From: Sphingobacterium corticibacterium
Lineage (GTDB): Bacteria; Bacteroidota; Bacteroidia; Sphingobacteriales; Sphingobacteriaceae
Direction of reading: 5' to 3'
DNA length: 64,000 nucleotides
Assembly: GCF_004208525.1 (NCBI RefSeq)
Contig: NZ_SGIT01000001.1
Location: 1,674,001-1,738,000 of the forward strand
Positions 1 through 5,903 of this stretch are shown here, piece by piece. Below the pieces are notes generated by a model. That model made no database searches and had not been told where the DNA came from. It was given only the letters and a program-made list of their open reading frames with translations. The first letter of the stretch is position 1. Each line of letters begins with the position of its first letter. Made by a program: the position numbers and the translations under genes.

Positions 1-111
1 CCTTCTTTGGAAGATGATTTCATGTTGATCGCTGAAAGAATGAGGTATAGTGAGGTGGACACAAGGGTACTGTTGGATCAACGGGGCTTAAAAAGGAGGG
101 AGCTTTCCTGA
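1..111 (+). CDS. C-terminal end of an unrecognised gene (partial)
   Basis: Frame 1 is open from the window edge to a TGA at 109-111, giving 36 residues that end GLKRRELS. The charged, helix-like composition looks coding but I do not recognise the family. The start lies outside the window. It could be a chance open frame, since it is short. Confidence 0.35.
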   Translation, partial: PSLEDDFMLIAERMRYSEVDTRVLLDQRGLKRRELS

Positions 112-197
112 CCGTCAAATTCGGTAAGGGGTATTCTGCCAAGTTTCAGTTACGGCACTTGCACCAGCAGAAAATTGATTAGAAATATCCAATTTCT

Positions 198-245
198 GTT
201 CGCTGTTTGCGATTTGCGAACAAAAAAACAAACTTACTATCTTTG
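198..245 (+). promoter_or_regulatory. Promoter with inverted-repeat operator for the winged-helix gene
   Basis: TTG at 214-216 and TATCTTTG at 238-245 are 21 bases apart, matching the Bacteroidota -33/-7 arrangement. An inverted repeat GTTCGC (198-203), N12, GCGAAC (216-221) overlaps the -33 element and is a plausible operator. The ATG at 250 follows the -7 box by only four bases, so a transcript starting about seven bases after the box would be leaderless or would use the ATG at 268. Confidence 0.5.
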
Positions 246-249
246 TTTT

Positions 250-762
250 ATGAAAAATCATAATGGCATGCGCCCTTTAGACATCGTGGTATTGATGAAA
301 ATCATCGCATTGAATGATGACCCTTGGCAATATCGAGATTGATCATCCACTTTATTTATTAGCGTTTCGGAAATCTCGGCATCTCTCAACAGAAGTATGG
401 TTGCAGGTTTAGTGGATAAAGAGAAGAAAAGAGTTAGACGAAATGCACTAATGGAGTTTATACAATATGGTCTGCACTATGTATTTCCACAGGTACCGGG
501 TCCGATTGTCAACGGAATGGAGACTGCACATTCTCATCCGTTTTATCAACAACATTTTTCGAGCGATCTACCTTATGTGTGGCCGGCAGTAGATGGAAAT
601 GCACGAGGTCAGTCCGTCGAACCGTTACATAAGGGTGTTGTAAAAGCCTCTCTACAAGATGATATTTTATATAAATTATTGGCAAGCATTGATATTTTGC
701 GGGTGGGAAAAGTCAGAGAAAAAAAATTGGCTATTGAGGAACTAAAAAAGCATTTGTTATGA
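250..762 (+). pseudogene. Winged-helix (MarR-like) DNA-binding protein, interrupted by one in-frame TGA
   Basis: Read through, 250-762 gives about 170 residues that resemble a small winged-helix regulator common in Bacteroidota: an opening MRPLDIVVLMKI, a helix-turn-helix (SVSEISASLNRSM), then VRRNALMEFIQYG and a central histidine-rich stretch (AHSHPFYQQHF). The frame is unbroken except for TGA at 340-342, where related proteins as I recall them have leucine after the motif WQYRD. TTA to TGA is a single-base change. The stop truncates the protein before the recognition helix unless translation restarts at 397. The gene overlaps the following nucleotidyltransferase remnant by ATGA, so the two formed one operon. 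A sequencing error at base 341 is an alternative explanation. Confidence 0.75.
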
Positions 763-897
763 GCCACCGGGAGAATCTGTTACGGATCAAGGCAGTATAT
801 TAAGTATATTGATGAATGGATCAGTGTACATCTTGAATATTCGGAGCAAGAACGACAGTATTTTATACTTGATTCTATGTGGTCAATTGTATCGTAG
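759..897 (+). pseudogene. Nucleotidyltransferase remnant (head joined to tail by an internal deletion)
   Basis: ATG at 759-761 overlaps the stop of the preceding gene. The first codons give MSHRENLLRIKAVY and then stop. From 802 a second frame gives KYIDEWISVHLEYSEQERQ and runs to TAG at 895-897. I recall these as the start and end of one family of about 250 residues, a nucleotidyltransferase-fold protein that usually follows the winged-helix gene. About 200 central codons, including the catalytic core, are missing. The sequence GTATATT occurs on both sides of the join (around 793-809), which fits deletion between short homologies. No function can remain. Confidence 0.65.
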
Positions 898-1005
898 ACG
901 CGGTAGATAGAAATGATGGCAGCAACTTGGTCACATAAACGTTCGATAGGATCATCAGCTAGCCAAAGTTTTTAATTAACGGCTTTGATATCCGTCAGTA
1001 CGCAA

Positions 1006-1042
1006 CAAGCAATGTAGCAGTCGGTTTTGACACCCGTCAAAA
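1006..1042 (+). repeat. Imperfect direct repeat, copy 1, with internal inverted repeat
   Basis: Bases 1006-1042 match 1131-1168 apart from two substitutions and one inserted C. Each copy ends in TTTTGAC, ACCC or ACCCC, GTCAAAA, a 7-base stem with a short loop. The two copies are about 125 bases apart. Such units can be REP-like elements, mobile element ends or protein binding sites; none of these can be chosen from the sequence. Confidence 0.7.
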
Positions 1043-1130
1043 TCAAACGGACACTTATCGGCACGAATTTGCTCAAGTTCGGAACATCTTATTCTTCCAT
1101 GTGCCAGCTAAGTACCCTGACAAAACCATT

Positions 1131-1168
1131 CAAGCAATGTAGTAGCCGGTTTTGACACCCCGTCAAAA
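1131..1168 (+). repeat. Imperfect direct repeat, copy 2
   Basis: This is the partner of 1006-1042, with the loop lengthened to ACCCC. It directly precedes the G+C-rich patch that begins near 1170. Confidence 0.7.
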
Positions 1169-1172
1169 AGAA

Positions 1173-1439
1173 TTATGCCGTCAACATATTCATTTTGTTC
1201 CCTGGCGAAGCCCATATGTTACATGCAGGCTCGCTCATGAACATGCGCAGACCCACCATGAAATGTCTATTTGCGGTTTTCTCGTAAGCCAAAGCGACGT
1301 CGGGGCACGACTTAAACAGGCCGCCGGGCAACGCAACAGCTCCGTTTTCGGGGATGGTTGCAAATCCCTCCCAAGAAATGTTTTGGAAGGACATCCTGCT
1401 GATTTCCCAATACGTCGAAGCTATTCTGCTTGCCGACAA
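1173..1439 (-). CDS. Doubtful 88-codon frame in a G+C-rich patch
   Basis: The minus frame from 1439 to 1173 gives 88 residues with a balanced composition (YWEISRMSFQNISWEGF, later KSCPDVALAYEKTANRHF). The plus strand is also open from 1152 to 1520. I recognise neither. The minus frame reads more like protein, but the patch could equally be non-coding DNA from a mobile element. Base composition differs from the neighbours, which suggests a separate origin. Confidence 0.2.
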   Translation of the reverse strand: MSASRIASTYWEISRMSFQNISWEGFATIPENGAVALPGGLFKSCPDVALAYEKTANRHFMVGLRMFMSEPACNIWASPGNKMNMLTA

Positions 1440-1491
1440 AGCAACGATGGACGGGTGTTGCGCAAAATGAGCGATTCATTGTTTAACAATG

Positions 1492-1532
1492 AAAGTTTAT
1501 TATTAACTTTATTGATGTAATGAATTATGAAC
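1492..1532 (+). repeat. 41-base direct repeat, copy 1
   Basis: Bases 1492-1532 (AAAGTTTATT...AATTATGAAC) match 3190-3230 with 38 of 41 identities by eye. The copies flank a 1.66 kb block holding the GNAT gene, the truncated membrane and SUKH genes and the phosphoesterase remnant. They may be remnants of a duplicated intergenic region or the edges of an inserted block. Confidence 0.75.
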
Positions 1533-1665
1533 AATGCCATGAAGTTAGAGCTTACGAAGCAAGAGTTAGAAATCTTAAGGAGCCAAATTTGGCACCTTAA
1601 AACATGGCGAACATACGAAGTATGCACCAATGGTATTTACCGAACTACCGAAAATATCAATTTAA

Positions 1666-2073
1666 ATGGAAATAGTTTTAAACGATACAAGAAATATAAC
1701 GGCAGATCAAATTTTGCCCTTATACGAAGCCAATGCGTGGAATGCTGCACAGAAACCGGATCTACTGCTTAAAGGGTTAATAAATTCTCATTCGCTGATT
1801 ACCGCTTGGGATGGGGACATCTTGGTAGGACTCGGTAACGCTATTTCCGACGGACATCTCGTAGTGTACTATCCGCATCTACTCGTCCTCCCATCCTATC
1901 AGGGAAAAGGTATTGGACACATGATCATGGATAAGATGCAGGAGATATACAAAGATTTCCATATGCAAATGTTAACGGCGGACAGTAAAGCTATCGATTT
2001 TTATAAAAAGGTAGGTTTCGAAAGAGCTGGACAAACCGAGCCAATGTGGATTTACTCGGGCGGAGATCATTAG
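1666..2073 (+). CDS. GNAT family N-acetyltransferase
   Basis: This 135-residue protein has the single GNAT fold expected for acetyl-CoA dependent N-acetyltransferases. Visible are the beta4 strand HLVVYYPHLLVLPSYQ followed by the acetyl-CoA pyrophosphate loop QGKGIG (about 83-88), then a helix and the C-terminal DFYKKVGFERAGQ strand-turn typical of the family. Length is normal for a small GNAT. The substrate is unknown. The gene stands alone among decayed genes and appears intact, so it may still be expressed. Confidence 0.8.
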   Translation: MEIVLNDTRNITADQILPLYEANAWNAAQKPDLLLKGLINSHSLITAWDGDILVGLGNAISDGHLVVYYPHLLVLPSYQGKGIGHMIMDKMQEIYKDFHMQMLTADSKAIDFYKKVGFERAGQTEPMWIYSGGDH

Positions 2074-2082
2074 AATAGCCCC

Positions 2083-2196
2083 TTATCTTGCCTTTGGCAT
2101 ATTTACAAGAAGGTCTTTTGCCGGAACTTCTTTCACCTCTCCTTCTATCTTTACCACCAAACTTTCACCTTTTAGCGCACTTTCTTCGGCATGAGC
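2083..2196 (-). pseudogene. C-terminal remnant of an unidentified minus-strand gene
   Basis: On the minus strand an open frame gives AHAEESALKGESLVVKIEGE and continues to NMPKAR before TAA (2083-2085). It has no start codon and is preceded by a stop, so it is the tail of a gene whose front is gone. The sequence reads as real protein, but I cannot name the family. It abuts the plus-strand membrane-protein fragment at about 2195, which marks a rearrangement junction. Confidence 0.4.
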
Positions 2197-2545
2197 TTAC
2201 AGAAATGAGATTAGCGGTTATTACAGACAGCTGAGAAGTTATAATGTCTACCTACTTTGGCTTATTACAGGTATCATTCAATTGCTCGTTTATTTTATTG
2301 CAAAAGACTATCCAGACTTCCAAAAAGTCAATGGCAATAACTTAGCAGCGCTGAAAACATTACTTGTGATGCTTCTATCTTTTCAGTTTTTCCGTCAGCT
2401 GTTTAAAAAACTGACACCATGGGAATTGATCATTACGGGCAAACGATTTTCTTTCTATGATTTGGATGATAAGAGAAAGTTGATTTGGCTGGACTATCTG
2501 TTTTCTTTTATTATAGTCGCGTGTTTAGTCGCCAGTTTCTTATAA
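2195..2545 (+). pseudogene. Membrane protein fragment lacking its N-terminus
   Basis: The frame opens right after TGA at 2192-2194 and runs to TAA at 2543-2545. It begins AYRNEISGYYRQLRSYNVYL with no ATG; the only possible start nearby is TTG at 2282, which would cut into the first membrane segment. Three hydrophobic segments are visible (about YLLWLITGIIQLLVYFIA, TLLVMLLSFQFF and FSFIIVACLVASFL), separated by a soluble loop with WELIITGKRFSFYDL, which resembles a small PH-like or YcxB-type module. It probably lost its upstream part at the junction near 2195. The SUKH fragment follows 15 bases later. Confidence 0.5.
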
Positions 2546-2560
2546 GACTGGAGAATTGCT

Positions 2561-2905
2561 ATGGCTGTATATGTAAATATGCCAGCGAAAGGAAAAAGCA
2601 TGGAGTTTCCAGACAGTTTTCATAACTGGACGAGGGACTTCCGTCCCGGTAAACAACTGTTTCCATTTCTTGAGGATGGCGCAGGCAACTGCTATTGGGT
2701 AGATCTGAATGAAGGAACAACCGATTATGGTCGTATATTTTGGACGAATACCTTCGGTACTGATCCGGATTACACCCATGAATCGTTAACAGATATGTTT
2801 GAAATCATAGCCAAGGCTTATCTAACTGGCATTATGTTCGTTGGCGAAGATGGTTATTTGGACTGTGATTTCGACGCGTTCGATAAGCTCTCAAATACAA
2901 AATAG
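2561..2905 (+). CDS. SUKH (SMI1/KNR4) domain protein, probably truncated
   Basis: The 114-residue product carries the C-terminal half of a SUKH fold: aromatic strands around NCYWVDLNEGTTDYGRIFW, then ESLTDMFEIIAKAYLTGIMF, the helix that closes the domain. SUKH proteins are often immunity proteins of polymorphic toxins. The usual N-terminal helices (IxxLE and GLPLPxD motifs) are absent, so the reading may start late or the gene is truncated. No toxin gene lies nearby. It might be an orphan immunity gene or debris. Confidence 0.55.
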   Translation: MAVYVNMPAKGKSMEFPDSFHNWTRDFRPGKQLFPFLEDGAGNCYWVDLNEGTTDYGRIFWTNTFGTDPDYTHESLTDMFEIIAKAYLTGIMFVGEDGYLDCDFDAFDKLSNTK

Positions 2906-2946
2906 CTTATGCAATGGTCGATATAATCAATGATTAACCTTCGAGA

Positions 2947-3163
2947 ATGAAAATACAGATCATAAGTGACCTTCATCGTGAATTTGGTTCTATGGATTTC
3001 CCCCTACGAAATACATCAAAAAGCACGATTTTGGCTTGAGGACAGCCTCAAACACAGCACCGCGAAGAGCAATATCGGCAATACTACAATTGTAAGCAAT
3101 CCACATGGCTATATCGACGAGCCTTATAATGGCTATCATAAGGAGCTCGTTATTGAATTATAA
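2947..3163 (+). pseudogene. Calcineurin-like metallophosphoesterase remnant (head plus tail)
   Basis: ATG at 2947 starts MKIQIISDLHREFG, the DxH opening motif of calcineurin-like phosphoesterases, but the frame stops at 3037-3039 after about 30 codons. From roughly 3040 the frame starting at 2966 gives KSNIGNTTIVSNPHGYIDEP and ends ELVIEL, matching the C-terminal strands of the same family. About 200 codons with the remaining metal ligands (GDx2D, GNHE, GHTH) are missing. This is the same head-to-tail architecture as at 759-897. Confidence 0.6.
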
Positions 3164-3189
3164 AACGCAAGCATTATTGCATTACGATA

Positions 3190-3230
3190 AAAGTTTATTG
3201 TTAACTTTATTGGTATAATGAATTATGAAC
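3190..3230 (+). repeat. 41-base direct repeat, copy 2
   Basis: This is the partner of 1492-1532. It is followed without a gap by the 33-base repeat at 3231-3263, so 3190-3263 may be one longer element of which the other two loci keep different halves. Confidence 0.75.
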
Positions 3231-3263
3231 GAGTGTTCATTTCCTCGCTTCTCTATTGCTCTG
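3231..3263 (+). repeat. 33-base imperfect repeat shared with 5789-5821
   Basis: Bases 3231-3263 match 5789-5821 at 28 of 33 positions, with the core CGCTTCTCTATT identical. The similarity trails on weakly for about 20 bases. Both copies are intergenic and upstream of plus-strand genes. Origin unknown. Confidence 0.6.
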
Positions 3264-3357
3264 GGTAATTTTATAAAATACACCCCGTGAAAAGGAACAG
3301 GAGAATCGTTTTTGAAAGCTAGATTTAAACATTATTTGCTTTTTTGCCAAATGACAA

Positions 3358-3387
3358 TTGTCCCCTTCTCCCTATGCCCTAGCTTTG
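3358..3387 (+). promoter_or_regulatory. Promoter of the purA-like gene
   Basis: TTG at 3358-3360 and TAGCTTTG at 3380-3387 are separated by 19 bases, a clear Bacteroidota sigma-ABfr type promoter. The leader before the ATG at 3414 would be about 20 bases. Confidence 0.6.
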
Positions 3388-3413
3388 TTCCATAAATTCA
3401 ACACAATAGCAAT

Positions 3414-4688
3414 ATGGACATTTTAATTGGACTCCAGTGGGGAGACGAAGGGAAAGGAAAAATCATTGATCTGATCAGCCGTGATTATGACATAATTGCC
3501 CGGTTTAACGGTGGGGCAAACGCGGGACATAGTATTTATCATAAAGGCAAACGGATTACACTTAAATTACTACCCTCAGGTATCTTTTATCCCCATATCA
3601 AAAATATTATTGGCACTGGTGTGGTGATCGATCCTATCGCACTCCAAGCCGAGGTGGAACAGCTTCAAGCCTGTTTGCCTGATACCGATTTGTTCCATCG
3701 GATTCTGGTATCAGCGAAGGCTCACCTTGTATTGCCAACCTACAAGTACTGGGATATCTATTTCGAAGAATCACCGGAATACCGTACTATTGGAACAACT
3801 AAAAATGGTATTGCACCGACCTATTCCAATAAAATACTTCGGCAAAATATACGCGTGGGCGATATACTTTCCAAAAATTTCGAAGCAGAGGTATTCCAAA
3901 TCTTGGCTAAGCAGTACCTTGAGCTCCAAGCTTTAGGACAGGATATGCCTATGTTACAGGAATTATATGACAATTTTCTGGAAGCATGCAATTTTTTTAA
4001 AAAAACACAAATTACCGATACAGAAATTATCATCAATGAAGCACTCAGGAACAATAAAAAAGTATTGGCAGAAGGTGCTCAAGCTACGTTATTAGACATT
4101 GATCATGGTAGCTACCCCTATGTCACCTCTTCCAATACCATCGCATCCGCAGCATGTGTGGGTTTGGGAGTATCCCCCAAGCTTATTGATAAAATTTATG
4201 GTGTTACAAAAGCCTATTGCACACGCGTTGGAAAAGGTATTTTTCCAACGGAAATAACGGGATCTCCTGCCAATGAGTTGCGTAAAAAAGGAGACGAATT
4301 CGGATCTAATACCAAACGACCACGAAGAGTGGGCTGGCTGGATCTTCCCGCATTAAAATATGCTATTATGTTAAACGGTGTGACCGATCTTGTGCTGACT
4401 AAGGCTGATATCCTAAATGGAATGTCCGAAGTGCCTATTTGTACAGCATATGAAAGAGATGGCGAGACAAGGACCTTAGTCTCTCCAACAAGTGTAGACG
4501 ATGCCGCGCGACCTGTCTGGAAATTTTTAGACGGATGGAATACGCCACTCGGCAAAATCAACCAGCAAATACAAGTTCCGAAAGAACTGAAACTATTTAT
4601 TTCCTTTTTGGAAGAGGAATTAAAAATATCAGTAAAATACCTATCCACTGGACCGCAACGAGAAGAATTGATTATCTTGGATAATTAA
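3414..4688 (+). CDS. purA: Adenylosuccinate synthetase (divergent PurA)
   Basis: This 424-residue protein is full length for adenylosuccinate synthetase, which joins IMP and aspartate using GTP in AMP synthesis. The opening LQWGDEGKGK contains the P-loop and the catalytic Asp11; NAGHS carries the catalytic His39; GTTKNGIAPTYSNK is the IMP-binding region; SNTKRPRRVGWLDL is the aspartate loop; LTKADIL holds the guanine-specifying residues. All catalytic positions I can identify are kept. The body diverges from the PurA I would expect as the main copy in this group (for example NAGHSIYHKGKRITLKLLP), so it may be a second, specialised paralogue. It has its own promoter and is followed after 10 bases by a Crp-like regulator, with which it is probably co-transcribed. 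Confidence 0.9.
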   Translation: MDILIGLQWGDEGKGKIIDLISRDYDIIARFNGGANAGHSIYHKGKRITLKLLPSGIFYPHIKNIIGTGVVIDPIALQAEVEQLQACLPDTDLFHRILVSAKAHLVLPTYKYWDIYFEESPEYRTIGTTKNGIAPTYSNKILRQNIRVGDILSKNFEAEVFQILAKQYLELQALGQDMPMLQELYDNFLEACNFFKKTQITDTEIIINEALRNNKKVLAEGAQATLLDIDHGSYPYVTSSNTIASAACVGLGVSPKLIDKIYGVTKAYCTRVGKGIFPTEITGSPANELRKKGDEFGSNTKRPRRVGWLDLPALKYAIMLNGVTDLVLTKADILNGMSEVPICTAYERDGETRTLVSPTSVDDAARPVWKFLDGWNTPLGKINQQIQVPKELKLFISFLEEELKISVKYLSTGPQREELIILDN

Positions 4689-4698
4689 CACAATCAAC

Positions 4699-5268
4699 AT
4701 GGAGCAACTTTTAGAATATATCCGAAAATTTGGTCAGCTTGATAAGCGGGAAGAGGGCTTAATCAGGCAGGCCTTTGAGAAGAAGCATATTCCAAAAACG
4801 ACCTATTTTGTTGCCTGTGGAAAGGTTACTGATAGTATAGCTTTCGTAGAAAGTGGTGTATTTCGTTCCCTTTATTATAATAATAAAGGTGACGATTTTA
4901 CAAGATATTTTATCTACGAAGGTCGCTTTATTGGAGATTTCCAAAGTTTTATGGATCGTACTCCATCCAGCGACTATATCGAATCCGTAACTGACGCACA
5001 ACTATGGAGCCTTAATTTCCAAAATTTTTTACTGTTGGAAAAAGAAATCAAAATCTGGCCTCTTTTAATGGTTAAGCTGTACGGATTTGTTATCGAAAGC
5101 AAATTAAAAACAGCAAATACCATGATGAATCTCGATGCTAGCGAACGCTATCTGCTGTTTCTAAAACTTTATCCCGGACTGGCAAATCGCGTTCCCTTAG
5201 TGATGCTAGCTTCCTATTTGGGTATTACTGCATCCTCTTTAAGCCGCATCCGAAAAAATATTATATAA
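4699..5268 (+). CDS. Crp/Fnr family transcriptional regulator
   Basis: This 189-residue protein has an N-terminal cyclic-nucleotide-binding-like beta barrel (about 20-115; FVESGVFRSLYYNNKGDD, YEGRFIGDFQSF) and a C-terminal helix-turn-helix (about 145-189; LVMLASYLGITASSLSRIR). It belongs to the large Bacteroidota group of Crp-like proteins that lack the classic cAMP phosphate-binding RxS motif, so the ligand is unknown. It starts 10 bases after the purA-like gene. The pairing suggests that it senses or controls purine-related metabolism, but that is inference only. Confidence 0.85.
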   Translation: MEQLLEYIRKFGQLDKREEGLIRQAFEKKHIPKTTYFVACGKVTDSIAFVESGVFRSLYYNNKGDDFTRYFIYEGRFIGDFQSFMDRTPSSDYIESVTDAQLWSLNFQNFLLLEKEIKIWPLLMVKLYGFVIESKLKTANTMMNLDASERYLLFLKLYPGLANRVPLVMLASYLGITASSLSRIRKNII

Positions 5269-5296
5269 GTATACCATGATGCTTAACACCCGAAAC

Positions 5297-5470
5297 TTAT
5301 TGGTTTGAAGTGAGCTTTCTGATATCTCCCGTACTTTTGCAGTGTAAAAGTAATCTAAAACCAAGTGTGACGCCACCAATAGGAGCAAATTCGCTTTTGC
5401 TATCATAAAAATTTACACCGGGACCGACGTTGACGTTCATCCTAAAACGCTTAGATATTTCTATTTTTAG
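5297..5470 (-). pseudogene. C-terminal remnant of an outer-membrane beta-barrel-like protein
   Basis: The minus frame bounded by a stop near 5470 and TAA at 5297-5299 gives KRFRMNVNVGPGVNFYDS followed by FAPIGGVTLGFRL, alternating polar and hydrophobic residues with glycine turns as in Bacteroidota outer-membrane barrels, then a non-barrel tail. There is no upstream part, so it is a tail fragment. Family assignment is tentative. Confidence 0.35.
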
Positions 5471-5483
5471 TTATATTTAGATC

Positions 5484-5717
5484 ATGGACAAAACAAAAGA
5501 AAGAAACCTAAATCTGGTTAACGAGTATTTCGATAAGCTACGCGCAGATTTGTTAGAACTGCTTGAAAAGCACGACGACGTGAACTTAGATATGGAGCCG
5601 CTAGGTGCGGACGAAGCTTGTATGACAGGAAAATACACACCTTCCGGAACCAAAATAACCATCAAGCAGGGCGATGTAGTGAAATTTGAACTTATCGACT
5701 ATAGGGATGGGGATTAA
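5484..5717 (+). CDS. Small acidic protein of unknown function
   Basis: The ATG at 5484 gives 77 residues beginning MDKTKERNLNLVNEYF. A predicted N-terminal helix (about 8-30, rich in Leu, Asp and Glu) is followed by a strand-rich tail with KYTPSGTKITIKQGDVVKFE. An AT-rich upstream region is present. I do not recognise a family. It may be intact or the front of a larger lost protein, because it is followed directly by repeat debris. Confidence 0.5.
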   Translation: MDKTKERNLNLVNEYFDKLRADLLELLEKHDDVNLDMEPLGADEACMTGKYTPSGTKITIKQGDVVKFELIDYRDGD

Positions 5718-5788
5718 AGACACACGCCGCGGAATCCGGACAGCATGAGCTTACGAAATGCAATTAAAACTAGCCATCTAGTCTTATG

Positions 5789-5821
5789 GAGTGCCCATCT
5801 CCGCGCTTCTCTATTACTCTG
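5789..5821 (+). repeat. 33-base imperfect repeat, copy 2
   Basis: This is the partner of 3231-3263 (28 of 33 identical). It lies in the 186-base gap before the amidohydrolase, where I see no gene. Confidence 0.6.
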
Positions 5822-5903
5822 AATAATATCTACAAGTATTAGAAGGAATCTTTCAACGATAAAACTGCTGATCTCCGTATCTTTGTTATTCGTAACAAAG
5901 CAT

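Larger units (their letters stand above)
898..1665. other. Long stretch without a convincing gene
   Basis: About 770 bases hold no gene I can support. They contain a 37/38-base imperfect direct repeat with internal dyad, a G+C-rich patch (about 52% G+C by hand count over 1201-1440, above its surroundings) with overlapping open frames on both strands, a 19-base palindrome at 1475-1493 (TTCATTGTT, T, AACAATGAA), and one copy of a 41-base direct repeat. A short open frame from 1527 (MNNAMKLELTKQELEILRSQ) reads like a helical protein start but soon loses character. Confidence 0.5.

Noticed and set aside
1152-1520. Plus-strand 122-codon frame as a gene
   Set aside because: Its composition is rich in Cys, His, Arg and Gln without pattern, and it covers the opposite strand of a better-looking frame and a repeat end.
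3414-4688. A phage-type PurZ (2-aminoadenine pathway) instead of PurA
   Set aside because: PurZ replaces the catalytic aspartate of the GDEGKGK loop by serine or asparagine, whereas Asp11 is present here, and no phage genes surround it.
2189-5754. Shared 12-base sequence GCATGAGCTTAC at 2189-2200 and 5743-5754 as a third repeat
   Set aside because: A 12-base match is expected many times by chance in 64 kb, and the flanks do not continue the match.
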